Positions 9,123 to 17,846 of a stretch of DNA of 38,797 nt are shown piece after piece. The stretch's first letter is position 1. Each line of letters opens with the position of its first letter. The stretch comes from Trichococcus flocculiformis (lineage in GTDB: Bacteria > Bacillota > Bacilli > Lactobacillales > Aerococcaceae): assembly GCF_900113645.1 (NCBI RefSeq), contig NZ_FOQC01000020.1:1-38797 (forward strand), given 5' to 3'. The notes beneath the pieces were generated by a model, which was not told where the DNA came from, ran no database searches, and saw only the letters and a list, made by a program, of their open reading frames with translations. The position numbers were made by a program, and so were the translations under genes.

Positions 9123-10907
9123 TCAACCATTCTCTTCGCCCAGTTCCTCTTTGATCAGCAGCGCCGTCTTTTCCGGGATACCCAACGCTTTGATGTCTTC
9201 GTAGCTGGCTTCGCGGATGCTCTTCATCGTTTTGAAATGCTTCAGGATCTTCGTGCGGGTTTTCGGTCCGACACCTTCAATCTGGTCCAATTGCGAAGCG
9301 ATGCTGTTCTTGGCGCGGATTTGGCGATGGAAAGTGATCGCGAAGCGGTGGACCTCTTCCTGGATCCGCTGCACGAGATGGAAAGCCTGACTGTTCGGAC
9401 TGAGCTCCACGATTTCATCCTTCTCGCCGAAGATGAGCGAGGAAGTCTTGTGCTTCGTGTCCTTGACCATGCCCGCTACCGGGATGTCCAATCCGAGCTC
9501 GTCCTCCAGCACTTCCTTGGCGGCATGCACCTGAACCTTGCCGCCGTCCATCAGGATCAGATCCGGCATGGCGCGGCCTTCGCGCAGCAAACGGCTGTAG
9601 CGGCGGCGGATGACTTCCTGCGTCGTCGCGAATTCATTGCTGCCTTCGACCGTCTTGATTTTGTATTTCCGGTAGTTTTTGCGTTCCGGCTTTCCGTCCC
9701 GATAGACGACCATCGCCGAGACCGGATTGGTTCCCTGGATGTTCGAATGGTCGAACGACTCGATAACCTCCAGATATTCGATGCCGAGCGCCTCGGAAAG
9801 TTCCTGGATGGCGCCGACCGTCTTGTGGGTGTCACGCTCGATCAGCATGAACTTTTCCGTCAGCGCCAGTTCGCTGTTCGTGATCGCCAGTTCGAGGATG
9901 CTGCGCTTGCTGCCGCGGACAGGCGTGTGCACTTTCGTTCCGAGCGCTTCCTGCAGCAGTTCCGTGTCGACGCCTTTCGGCACGAGCACTTCTTGCGGCA
10001 GGATATGATTGGGATCCTGATAGAACTGCATAATGAAGGAAGCCAGCTCTTCTTCAGGCGTATCGTAGCAGGGGAAAAGGGCGGCTTCGCGCTTGATGAT
10101 CGAGGATTGGCGCAGCAGGAAGACTTGAATCGACAGCCAGCCTTTGTCCATATGGAAGGCGAAGACGTCGCGGTTCGTGTAGTCGCGCGACATGACCGTC
10201 TGTTTTTCCACAGTCGCCTCGATGTAGCTGATCTGATCGCGGTAATCGGCAGCCTGTTCGAAATTCAGGCTTTCTGCGGCGCGGTGCATTTTTTCGCGCA
10301 GATCTTTCTTGATCTCCTTGACGTCGCCATTCAGGAAAGCGGCGATGCGTTTGATCTGGGCATCGTATTCCTCTTTTGACACCTCATGATCGCAGCAGCC
10401 GATGCATTGGCCCATATGGTAATAGAGGCAGGCGCGTTTCGAATTCTTGGCGCACTTGCGCAACGGATAGATTTTCTGGATGAATTCCTGCGTCTCCGTC
10501 GCCGCGTAGACGTGCGGATAGGGTCCGAAGTAGATGCCGCCGTCATCCTCGACCGTCGAAGTGATGATGAGCTGCGGATCTTTTTCGTTCGTGACCTTCA
10601 GATAAGGATACATTGTCCCTTGTTTCAGTTTGATGTTGTACTTGGGCTGGTAACGCTTGATCAGGTTGATCTCCAGCAGCAGCGATTCCTTGTTCGTTTT
10701 GGTTACGATCGTTTCGAAACGGTCAATGTCCGCGACCAACAGCTGCGTCTTGCCTTCGTGCTTGCTGTGGAAGTACGATTTAACTCGATTCTTCAGATTT
10801 TTGGCCTTGCCGATGTAGATGATTTCGTCATCCTTGTCCCGCATGATGTAGCAGCCGGGCAAGTCGGGCAGCAGCGCTAATTTTTGGTTGATTTCTTCTC
10901 TGCTCAT
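9123..10907 (-). CDS. uvrC: Excinuclease ABC subunit C
   Basis: UvrC makes both incisions in nucleotide excision repair together with UvrB. At 594 aa it has the usual length. The N-terminal GIY-YIG nuclease is clear (GCYIMRDKDDEIIYIGKAKNLKNRVKSYF region, residues 17-46), followed by a Cys-rich segment, a UVR motif near residue 205, the RNase H-like C-terminal nuclease and terminal helix-hairpin-helix motifs (IEGVGPKTRTKILKHF). The open frame extends further upstream, but the ATG at 10907 has AAAGGA about 9 nt before it and gives the normal N-terminus. Confidence 0.97.
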   Translation of the reverse strand: MSREEINQKLALLPDLPGCYIMRDKDDEIIYIGKAKNLKNRVKSYFHSKHEGKTQLLVADIDRFETIVTKTNKESLLLEINLIKRYQPKYNIKLKQGTMYPYLKVTNEKDPQLIITSTVEDDGGIYFGPYPHVYAATETQEFIQKIYPLRKCAKNSKRACLYYHMGQCIGCCDHEVSKEEYDAQIKRIAAFLNGDVKEIKKDLREKMHRAAESLNFEQAADYRDQISYIEATVEKQTVMSRDYTNRDVFAFHMDKGWLSIQVFLLRQSSIIKREAALFPCYDTPEEELASFIMQFYQDPNHILPQEVLVPKGVDTELLQEALGTKVHTPVRGSKRSILELAITNSELALTEKFMLIERDTHKTVGAIQELSEALGIEYLEVIESFDHSNIQGTNPVSAMVVYRDGKPERKNYRKYKIKTVEGSNEFATTQEVIRRRYSRLLREGRAMPDLILMDGGKVQVHAAKEVLEDELGLDIPVAGMVKDTKHKTSSLIFGEKDEIVELSPNSQAFHLVQRIQEEVHRFAITFHRQIRAKNSIASQLDQIEGVGPKTRTKILKHFKTMKSIREASYEDIKALGIPEKTALLIKEELGEENG

Positions 10908-11037
10908 CCGTTTCAATCCTTTTACTTTTCGTTGAGAATAGTATACCATGAATGGAAACATACGTTCAGTCGTTTGATTCTGAACGCAGTCATTTTGGGG
11001 ACGATAACCGCCTCTCCAGCAAGGAAGTGCAAACAGT

Positions 11038-12291
11038 GTGATCAAGCAAATAAAATATGAAAAGTGGCAGCGTCAAACCGCTCTCTTTCTGGGCAGCCAG
11101 ACGATTTCCCTGTTCGGCTCGTCACTTGTCCAATACGCAATATTCTGGTACCTGACCTTGGAAACACAATCCGGCGTCATCATGACCTTATCGACCATCT
11201 TCGGCTTTCTGCCAACTTTCTTCATCTCGCCATTCGCCGGGGTGTGGGCCGACCGCTATAACCGGAAGCGCCTGATCGTCCTTTCCGACGGCATCATTGC
11301 GCTCTCGACTTTGGTGCTGGTCCTGCTGTTCTTGGCGGGGCAGCGTTCCATCTGGATTCTTTTGGCGACATCGGCCATCCGCGCATTGGGTGCGGGCATC
11401 CAGATGCCGGCGGTCGGCGCCATCCTGCCGCAGATCGTCCCTGAAAAGGAGCTGACCCGGATCAACGGGCTAAACGGCAGCATCCAGGCTGTTGTTATGC
11501 TGGTTTCGCCGATGATCAGTGGCGCGCTTTACCAATTTGCGCCGATGGAAGGTATCTTCCTGATCGATATCGTGACAGCTGCTTTGGCGATCGCTATCCT
11601 CGTGTTCTTCCTGAAAGTCCCTACGCATGAAAAAGCCAGCCAGGAACAAGTCAGCAATTACCTGCAGGACATGAAGCTAGGCTTCAGCTATATCCAAAAT
11701 CATACTTTTATCAAAAGGTTGTTCCTCTATTTTTCGCTTGCTTTCTTCATGGCAGCACCGGTGTCATTCCTGTCACCGCTGCAGGTTGCGCGCTCATTCG
11801 GCGATGACGTCTGGCGCTTGACGGCGATCGAAATCGCCTTTTCGATCGGGATGATTGGCGGCGGCCTCTGGATCGCGTCATGGGGCGGATTCAAGAACCG
11901 GATCCATTCCATCGCGGCCGCGATTGCGGTAATGGGTTTGTGCTCTTTCGGGATGGGCGTCATCCCGAACTTCTGGATTTATCTCTTCCTGATGGGCTTG
12001 GTCGGACTTTTCATTCCGCTCCTGAACGCTCCGAGCATGACGCTCTTGCAGGAAAAGGTCGAAGAAGATTTCCTTGGACGCGTCTTCGGCGTCCAAAGCA
12101 TGGTCGCAAGCGCAATGATGCCTTTAGGGATGCTGGTATTCGGGCCGCTGGCGGACCGGATGGCAATCGAAATCCTGATGGCCGTATCGGGCCTATTCCT
12201 GATGGTCGTGGCCTTCTTCGCCATCCGCGACCGTGTCCTGCTTGAAGCAGGCAAACCCGAACCTTCGGACACCGGAAAAGAATCAAACTAA
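11038..12291 (+). CDS. MFS transporter, drug/macrolide-exporter type
   Basis: A 417-aa major facilitator superfamily protein with about 12 membrane helices and the inter-helix motif GVWADRYNRKRLIVLSDG near residues 64-81. It belongs with the MefA-like / MFS_3 exporters. Start is GTG at 11038 with AAGGAAG 10 nt upstream; it is divergent from uvrC with only about 130 bp between. Substrate cannot be inferred. An intrinsic terminator follows directly. Confidence 0.85.
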   Translation: MIKQIKYEKWQRQTALFLGSQTISLFGSSLVQYAIFWYLTLETQSGVIMTLSTIFGFLPTFFISPFAGVWADRYNRKRLIVLSDGIIALSTLVLVLLFLAGQRSIWILLATSAIRALGAGIQMPAVGAILPQIVPEKELTRINGLNGSIQAVVMLVSPMISGALYQFAPMEGIFLIDIVTAALAIAILVFFLKVPTHEKASQEQVSNYLQDMKLGFSYIQNHTFIKRLFLYFSLAFFMAAPVSFLSPLQVARSFGDDVWRLTAIEIAFSIGMIGGGLWIASWGGFKNRIHSIAAAIAVMGLCSFGMGVIPNFWIYLFLMGLVGLFIPLLNAPSMTLLQEKVEEDFLGRVFGVQSMVASAMMPLGMLVFGPLADRMAIEILMAVSGLFLMVVAFFAIRDRVLLEAGKPEPSDTGKESN

Positions 12292-12297
12292 AGAGTG

Positions 12298-12325
12298 GAG
12301 CTGGCGTATTCGGCAGCTCTTTTTT
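12298..12325 (+). terminator. Intrinsic terminator after the MFS gene
   Basis: GAGCTG/CAGCTC stem (outer arms 12298-12303 and 12314-12319) followed by six T residues. Confidence 0.85.
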
Positions 12326-12329
12326 GTGG

Positions 12330-12358
12330 TTGTCCGATACTTTGCGTTAATCGGACAA
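12330..12358. repeat. Inverted repeat of the TTGTCCGAT/ATCGGACAA family
   Basis: Perfect 9-bp arms at 12330-12338 and 12350-12358 match the hairpin ends of the tandem repeat at 7898-8069, showing that this is a dispersed chromosomal repeat. Confidence 0.75.
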
Positions 12359-12413
12359 GCAGCATCCGCAGCGCAAGACGAGCAGCAAAGCATGAATGTC
12401 GGCAAACCACAAA

Positions 12414-12446
12414 GAAGAACCCGTCCTAAAATCGGACGGGTTCTTC
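12414..12446 (-). terminator. Terminator downstream of nrdJ
   Basis: A 13-bp perfect stem (arms 12414-12426 and 12434-12446). On the minus strand it is followed by TTTGTGGTTT. Confidence 0.75.
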
Positions 12447-12460
12447 TTGAGTTAATCAGT

Positions 12461-15034
12461 TTACAAACCGCATTTCAGCTGTACGCCGCAGTTGGTACAG
12501 GTGTTGCAGCCGCCCAGATCTTCGACCGTCCCTTGACGGCAGATCGGGCAAGTGTCGCCGATTTCGTTGCCGATTGTAACGTCGGTAGCTTCGAGATTGG
12601 CTATCGAATCAACCAGGAAAGTCTTGTCCTTGTTGATTTTGACGTGCTCTTTCTCTTCCTCGAGCTTGCCTTCCTCATCCCAGACATTTTCTTCGGCTTT
12701 CAGCGTCAGTACCTGGGAATCACGGCTGCCGTCCACATAGACTGTTCCGCCTTTGGCACCGCCCAAGTAAAGGCGCTCGTAGATCTTTTCGACCTGATCG
12801 ACAGTGTAGCCTTTCGGTGCGTTCACCGTTTTCGAAATGGAGCTGTCGACCCAGCGTTGAATCGTTGTCTGCACATCGACGTGCTCTTCGGGCGCAAGTG
12901 TCATGGCAGCCACGAAGTAATCAGGCAAGTTCATCGGATCGGCATCCGGATGTCGATCCAGATATTCTTGGACGATATCCGCCTTCACTTCGATGAATTT
13001 GCCGAGACGCCCGCTACGGTAATACGTGAATGAGAAGTAAGGTTCGAGTCCGGTGGAAACACCGGCCATCGTCCCGGTCGATCCGGTAGGTGCCACTGTC
13101 AACAAGTGCGAGTTACGGATGCCATATTTCAGGACGCCTTCGCGGATGTGTTCAGGCATTTTTTTCATGTAGCCTGTATTGATGAAACGTTCGCGCAGGA
13201 TCTGCGTCTCTTTACCGCTCTGTCCGACCAGGAACGGGAAGCTGCCGCGCGTTTTCGCCAACTCGATGCTTTCCTCGTAGGCCGCCACAGCAATCGTTTC
13301 GAATACTTGATCGATCAGCTGCAGGCTTTCCAGTGAACCGTAACGGACGCCGCAATAGATCAGCATGTCGGCCAAGCCCATGATCCCCAAGCCGATCCGA
13401 CGTTCGCCAAGCGCTTGTTTTTTGTTTTCCTCCAGGAAGTAAGGGGTGGAGTCGATGACATTGTCCTGCATATGGATGCCGGTGCGGACAGTCTGTTCCA
13501 ATTTGGCGAAATCGACCATCTGCAGGTCCTTGTTCACCATTTCGGCCAAGTTGACTGCCGCTAAGTTGCAGACGGAATAGGCTGCCAATGGCTGTTCGCC
13601 GCAAGGATTGGTCGCAACGACTTTTTGACCATAAGCTGTTGCGTTCGTCATCTTGTTGGCGTTGTCGATGAAGAAGATGCCAGGCTCCGCCGCATAAGTG
13701 GCGCAGACATTGATCAGCCGCCACAATTCACGGGCTTTGACGGTCCGGTAGGTGCGGACAGCATTGCCGGTAGCTTCCCATTCGCGGACATCGCCGCAGT
13801 TGGTCCATTCGGCATCATAGTGCGCCATCGCGTCCGCGTCGTAATGTTCGACATCCGGGAAACGCAACGCATATTCCTCACCCCGCATCACGGCGTCCAT
13901 GAAGTCGTCGGTGATGCAGACGGAGATGTTGGCGCCGGTCAGGAATTCAGGATTGTTGACGCTGTAGGTGCCCCCATCGCGCAATTTCTTCTCGGCTTCA
14001 TGGATGACCGATGCATCAAATCCGCCATGCCCCGGGATGTGTTTGTAGTTGACGATACCTGTGTACATGTTGATTTCTTTAGGTGAAAATGGGCTGAAAT
14101 GCAGCTTCTCCTTCGCCAACATGCGGATCTGTTCATCTTCGAAGTTTTCGATAATGTAGCGAAGGATGCGCGGATTCTGCATTTTCGAAATGATGAACTC
14201 AAAGATATCCGGATGCCAGTCGGCCAACATAATCATCTGGGCACCACGACGGGAACCGCCTTGTTCGACCAAATGCGTCAGCTTGGCGATGTCATCCATC
14301 CAGGAGACGGATCCGGAAGAGCGGCCATTGACGCCTTTTACGATTGTATGGCGTGGGCGCAACGTCGAACCGTTCGAACCGACGCCTCCGCCACGGCTCA
14401 TGATTTCCATGACTTTTTTGCGGTGATCGGAAATGCCACCGCGCGAGTCGGGCACGAAAGGCATGACATAACAGTTGAAATAAGTGACATCGGTACCCGA
14501 TCCGGCACCGTAGAGCACGCGTCCGGCCGGGATGAAATTCAAGGCTTTTTGTTCTTCATAGAATTTCAGGAAAGCTTCATGGCGCAGTTCCGGCGTGATT
14601 TCTACCTCAGCTAAGCCATGAGCATTACGCATCGCGATCTGTTCGTAGAAAAGCTCCAGTGGTTTATCCAGCGTCAGGATCCGGCGCGTCACGATGCCGC
14701 CTTCCTCAACTTCGAAATCATCGATGTTGTGCTGGTACTCCGCGGAAACTCTGATGCGTGCCGTCTGGTCCTTAAGGTTGATGGAGAGAATGGTGCCGGT
14801 TCCTCGAGCTGGGTATTTAGGATCCTCTTTGACCGTTAAGATAACCAGATCCCCTTCGGAAAGGGTCTCCTTTGTGGAATCCTTGTAGGAGTAACGATCC
14901 AGCATGACGAGGCGGGACACGCCCTCATAGGTAATGTGCATATCCTCCGTGATCGGAAACACATGCGGGAACCGCTCGATGTCCTTGTTCAATTTTTCGA
15001 ATCCTGCTTTAAATGTGGTCTTTGTTGCATCCAC
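12461..15034 (-). CDS. nrdJ: Adenosylcobalamin-dependent ribonucleotide reductase (class II)
   Basis: A vitamin B12-dependent, oxygen-tolerant reductase making deoxyribonucleotides (857 aa). The active-site core includes NPCGEQPLAAYSVCNLAAVNL, with a radical-bearing Cys in a finger loop, and substrate-binding segments such as GSTGTMAGVSTG. The C-terminus ends in a Cys cluster (CPICRQGTVEDLGG, CNTCTNCG, KCGL) that recycles the active-site thiols. A GTG at 15043 overlaps the AAGGAG site itself; the GTG at 15034 lies 8 nt after it and is the better start. Expression is likely under NrdR (boxes upstream). Confidence 0.95.
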   Translation of the reverse strand: MDATKTTFKAGFEKLNKDIERFPHVFPITEDMHITYEGVSRLVMLDRYSYKDSTKETLSEGDLVILTVKEDPKYPARGTGTILSINLKDQTARIRVSAEYQHNIDDFEVEEGGIVTRRILTLDKPLELFYEQIAMRNAHGLAEVEITPELRHEAFLKFYEEQKALNFIPAGRVLYGAGSGTDVTYFNCYVMPFVPDSRGGISDHRKKVMEIMSRGGGVGSNGSTLRPRHTIVKGVNGRSSGSVSWMDDIAKLTHLVEQGGSRRGAQMIMLADWHPDIFEFIISKMQNPRILRYIIENFEDEQIRMLAKEKLHFSPFSPKEINMYTGIVNYKHIPGHGGFDASVIHEAEKKLRDGGTYSVNNPEFLTGANISVCITDDFMDAVMRGEEYALRFPDVEHYDADAMAHYDAEWTNCGDVREWEATGNAVRTYRTVKARELWRLINVCATYAAEPGIFFIDNANKMTNATAYGQKVVATNPCGEQPLAAYSVCNLAAVNLAEMVNKDLQMVDFAKLEQTVRTGIHMQDNVIDSTPYFLEENKKQALGERRIGLGIMGLADMLIYCGVRYGSLESLQLIDQVFETIAVAAYEESIELAKTRGSFPFLVGQSGKETQILRERFINTGYMKKMPEHIREGVLKYGIRNSHLLTVAPTGSTGTMAGVSTGLEPYFSFTYYRSGRLGKFIEVKADIVQEYLDRHPDADPMNLPDYFVAAMTLAPEEHVDVQTTIQRWVDSSISKTVNAPKGYTVDQVEKIYERLYLGGAKGGTVYVDGSRDSQVLTLKAEENVWDEEGKLEEEKEHVKINKDKTFLVDSIANLEATDVTIGNEIGDTCPICRQGTVEDLGGCNTCTNCGVQLKCGL

Positions 15035-15062
15035 AATAATCACTCCTTCATTTATGGCGAAA

Positions 15063-15132
15063 ACACTAGATGTTGTGCTGTCGGTTTGTTTCTCATACCA
15101 TATATGTTAATTCTGTTCGCCAGATAAATCAA
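15063..15132 (-). promoter_or_regulatory. nrdJ promoter with two NrdR-type boxes
   Basis: ACACTAGATGTTGTGC (15063-15078) matches the NrdR box consensus at about 13 of 16 positions. A weaker second box, ATACCATATATGTTAA, lies at 15095-15110. The 16-bp gap (32 bp start to start, three helical turns) is the standard spacing of paired NrdR boxes. A minus-strand promoter, TTGATT (127-132 of the 15000 block) and TAACAT (104-109), overlaps the second box, fitting repression. Inferred from pattern only. Confidence 0.7.
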
Positions 15133-15134
15133 GG

Positions 15135-15457
15135 GGAACAATCGGAGAGTTGTATTTTGAAAATGGATGAAAACGTTGTTTGGGTTGACGAGGATGGGTT
15201 TGTAATAATATATCGGCCAATAAGAAGAGGTCATTGTGCGTCGGAAGGGGATGTCGGCTGATGCAGAGAGAATGAATGCCGAACAGCCGAGACAGGGCGC
15301 GGATGTCGACTGATCGAATACCGAAAACCGCAAAACACCCGACAGTTCACTCATGTGTCGGACGTCAGCCCAAGACTGAATGCGGAATAGTACCCGATCA
15401 GCCATCCCGAAAGCTATAATAAAGACAGAAAGAACAACATCCGAAAGGAGCCCAAGC
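15135..15457. other. Intergenic region between nrdJ and the sirtuin gene
   Basis: No gene. Diverged words such as GGATGTCG(G/A)CTGAT near 15249 and 15301, and CGGACGTCAGCC near 15358, recur with their complements. They look like a decayed relative of the TCGGACAA repeats elsewhere. A TATAAT box at 15415-15420 is the likely -10 for the downstream gene; no good -35 was found. Confidence 0.45.
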
Positions 15458-16201
15458 ATGAACGATAAAGAACGCTTCGCGGATATGATCCGCAAATCAA
15501 AACGCATCGTCGCCTTCACAGGGGCGGGTATCAGCACGGAGAGCGGGATCCCTGATTTCCGTTCGGCGGGCGGGCTGTTCGACAGGTTGAGTGGTCGCCA
15601 TTTCACTGGCGAAGAGACGCTCAGCATCGGTTTTCTGGAGACGTATCCGCAACTTTTTTTCCGTAATTATGCGGAGTACTTCAATTTTTCGCAGGCGCGC
15701 CCGAACGCAGGGCATCGCTTTTTTGCGCGGCTTGAGCAGGCAGGCAAAGAAGTCGCCGTCGTCACGCAGAACATCGACAATCTGCACCAGTCAGCCGGCA
15801 GCCGCGCTGTCATCGAACTGCACGGCAATGGGACGAGATGGCGGACGTTCGAAACAGCCGAAGCTACCGAAACCACCCAAATCAGCATCGACGCACAAGG
15901 CATCCAGCGCGATCCCCAAGGCCGGATGGTGCGTCCGGACGTCGTGCTCGACGGCGAGATGCTCGACGAGGAGGCGATGGAGCGCGCGGCTGCAGCAATC
16001 GGCGCCGCGGACATGCTTGTCGTCATCGGTACCTCGTTGGCGGTCTATCCGGCCGCGAATTTCGTCCATTATTTCAAAGGACCGTACGCAATCCTCCTGA
16101 ACCGTACACCCGTGCCGCAGTCATTGAACTTCCAGTTGACCGTCCAGACCGACGCCGGCGCTTTTTTGGCGGACGTCTGGAAAGAATTTTTTGAAAAATG
16201 A
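15458..16201 (+). CDS. Sir2-family NAD-dependent protein deacylase lacking zinc cysteines
   Basis: A sirtuin of 247 aa. NAD-binding and catalytic parts are present: GAGISTESGIPDFRS (residues 22-36), TQNIDNLH, the catalytic His in ELHGN, VRPDVVL and GTSLAVYPAA. The zinc ribbon between the catalytic His and VRPDVV, normally held by four Cys, is replaced by a Thr/Glu-rich segment, and the whole protein has no Cys. It should be a cytoplasmic NAD-dependent deacylase if the module folds without zinc. The ATG follows GAAAGGAG. It runs in the same direction as the next two genes. Confidence 0.88.
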   Translation: MNDKERFADMIRKSKRIVAFTGAGISTESGIPDFRSAGGLFDRLSGRHFTGEETLSIGFLETYPQLFFRNYAEYFNFSQARPNAGHRFFARLEQAGKEVAVVTQNIDNLHQSAGSRAVIELHGNGTRWRTFETAEATETTQISIDAQGIQRDPQGRMVRPDVVLDGEMLDEEAMERAAAAIGAADMLVVIGTSLAVYPAANFVHYFKGPYAILLNRTPVPQSLNFQLTVQTDAGAFLADVWKEFFEK

Positions 16202-16250
16202 ACCAAACTGCGCCTTGATGGAAATGGCATTCAGGAAAGGGGACATCATT

Positions 16251-16766
16251 ATGACGAAGCTGAGACAGCTGGCGAGGTATCTGGTCTATTCCTACGAAAA
16301 CCATACAGCAGCCCGGTTCGGCGACAATGAGCTGAAGTTGCAGACGATGCTGTATTTCGCGCAGCGGGAATGTTTGGCGCTGGTAGGGGAGCCGCTGTTC
16401 GACGGAAACTTCGAAAACTGGGCAGAGGGGCCGGTGCTGCCGGAACTGCACTTCTTCTTCGTGGAAGGCTACGATCCGTTCGAACCGCTGGAGATGAAGA
16501 AGTTGACGGAGCGCGAACAGTTTATCCTCGATCGCGTCGTTCTTTCCTACGGGCAGTACGAAGGCTGGTATCTGGCGGATTTGGCGCGCCGCGAAACATC
16601 CTGGCGCAACAGCAGATCGGATCCGGCGGCAGAATCTGCCGAGCCCAAACTGCTGGAGATTGCGGATATGCGCGAGGATGCAAAAAAAGTAAGGTTGTAT
16701 GATCCGTTGTTTGATGTTTATCTGGATGAATTTGAGGATTTTGAAGGGGAGGTGCTGAAATCATGA
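16251..16766 (+). CDS. Panacea (SocA-like, DUF4065) antitoxin
   Basis: A 171-aa protein opening with MTKLRQLARYLVYSYEN. It contains a KLQTMLYFAQRECLALVGEPLFDGNFENWAEGPVLPEL core, the hallmark of the Panacea/SocA-like domain (KLQKLLYYAQ, F..WxxGPV). In known PanAT pairs this domain neutralises many unrelated toxins. A longer frame from 16191 overlaps the sirtuin, but AGGAAAGGGG precedes the ATG at 16251. Its stop overlaps the next start (ATGA), so the two are translationally coupled. The C-terminal third after about residue 110 is specific to this copy. Confidence 0.8.
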   Translation: MTKLRQLARYLVYSYENHTAARFGDNELKLQTMLYFAQRECLALVGEPLFDGNFENWAEGPVLPELHFFFVEGYDPFEPLEMKKLTEREQFILDRVVLSYGQYEGWYLADLARRETSWRNSRSDPAAESAEPKLLEIADMREDAKKVRLYDPLFDVYLDEFEDFEGEVLKS

Positions 16767-17155
16767 ACGAAACGCAAGCTTATATCGGTACCATCGTTAA
16801 GGCCCGATTTGCCTATCACGATTTAAATACGGACAAAATCGCCTTCAAATCGCGTCCGTTCCTGATCATCGGTGCGGAATACGATGAGTTGCCTTGCGAT
16901 TTCACGGCCTTCCCAATTTCGAAAGTGTCCGCCAGCCAGAACGTCGATCCGGTCCACGACATCAAAGTAGCAAAAGAGCACTACCCCAAACTGAGCCTGA
17001 ACGCGGCTGTCTCCTACATCCGTGTCCATAAAATCCAGACGATCCACAGCTCGCAGCTTGCGATCGGGATCCAGGACTCACTCAGCGAGGACTACCCGGA
17101 CCTCTATGCCGAGGTGAAGGCAGCTTATCGAGATTTTTCCGGCGGGCTATTTTGA
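16763..17155 (+). CDS. PemK/MazF-like putative toxin partner of the Panacea antitoxin
   Basis: A 130-aa protein with a beta-rich start: GTIVKARFAYHDLNTDKIAFKSRPFLIIGAEYD, then FTAFPISKVS. This resembles the opening of the PemK/MazF fold (G-x-I-V, then K-x-RP-x-L-I-I). MazF-fold toxins are sequence-specific ribonucleases. The assignment is moderate because the C-terminal half is not familiar. The ATGA overlap with an upstream Panacea gene strongly supports a toxin role. Confidence 0.6.
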   Translation: MNETQAYIGTIVKARFAYHDLNTDKIAFKSRPFLIIGAEYDELPCDFTAFPISKVSASQNVDPVHDIKVAKEHYPKLSLNAAVSYIRVHKIQTIHSSQLAIGIQDSLSEDYPDLYAEVKAAYRDFSGGLF

Positions 17156-17191
17156 CTAAGCCGAACAAGATCGGCGCGAAAACCAGGACGC

Positions 17192-17241
17192 AAAAAACTG
17201 GATAGCGGAGGTCAAGCAGACCCCCATCTATCCAGTTTTTT
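17192..17241. terminator. Bidirectional terminator
   Basis: 13-bp perfect arms (17192-17204 and 17229-17241) with A6 and T6 tails serve the toxin gene and the convergent secreted-protein gene. Confidence 0.85.
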
Positions 17242-17327
17242 TGCAATAGTTTATACGATTCAGCTACTTACGCCTAAGCTTCCGGCAAGGAGAGTCCTCC
17301 TGCTAAGTAGGGATTGTTTGCTCATTT

Positions 17328-17741
17328 CTATTTCACACCATTTCCCTTTGTCGGGAAGGTAGCGACAACAGTGCCGTTAGCATCATTGAAAACGACTCGT
17401 TTTGAAGTCACTGTCACGGTAATGTCCGATATAGCAGCAGTTGCAGTAAGCTCAGCCAGAATGGCTTGTTTATCAGCTTTCGTAAGCTGGTTCACACTTT
17501 TAGCTCCACGTGCGTTCACGACAGCTTGTGCATTATTGATGTGGTCAATGACTTGATTCGCTTCTTCAGCAGTCACATCATTGGACCTCAAATAATTTTT
17601 TGCTTGCTGCACATAATTGGAAGGTAAGCTACTGGATACCAAAGTTTTGATGATATCATTTTCAGTTGCAGCTGCAACATTCGCTTGCACTCCGAAGAAT
17701 AATACGAATGCAAACGATAGTGATACGATGATTTTTTTCAT
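17328..17741 (-). CDS. Small secreted protein of unknown function
   Basis: A 137-aa protein with a classical signal peptide: MKKIIVSLSFAFVLFFGVQANVAA, likely cleaved after about residue 24-25. The mature part is about 110 residues: a helical segment (NYVQQAKNYLRSNDVTAEEANQVIDHINNAQAVV), a linker, and a predicted beta hairpin (DITVTVTSKRVVFNDANGTVVATF). No LPxTG signal is present, so it is probably released. I do not recognise a named family. AGGAGGTG lies 8-10 nt upstream of the ATG. It lies just downstream of a broken sortase gene, which may once have worked on neighbours now lost. Confidence 0.75.
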   Translation of the reverse strand: MKKIIVSLSFAFVLFFGVQANVAAATENDIIKTLVSSSLPSNYVQQAKNYLRSNDVTAEEANQVIDHINNAQAVVNARGAKSVNQLTKADKQAILAELTATAAISDITVTVTSKRVVFNDANGTVVATFPTKGNGVK

Positions 17742-17846
17742 CTATTTTTCACCTCCTCTCAATGCAGATGTCCCACGATGTTGAATCAGTATTGTTCCAT
17801 TTCGGCCGCATAGGTGCGGTTCTGGCGGTAGACTGCGCGTTTGGCC

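Noticed and set aside
9237-10379. 380-codon frame on the + strand opposite uvrC
   Set aside because: It is the antisense shadow of uvrC; the encoded protein has no sensible motifs and no ribosome site.
12233-13033. 266-codon frame on the + strand opposite the nrdJ end
   Set aside because: Antisense shadow; it runs through two terminators and the nrdJ 3' end.
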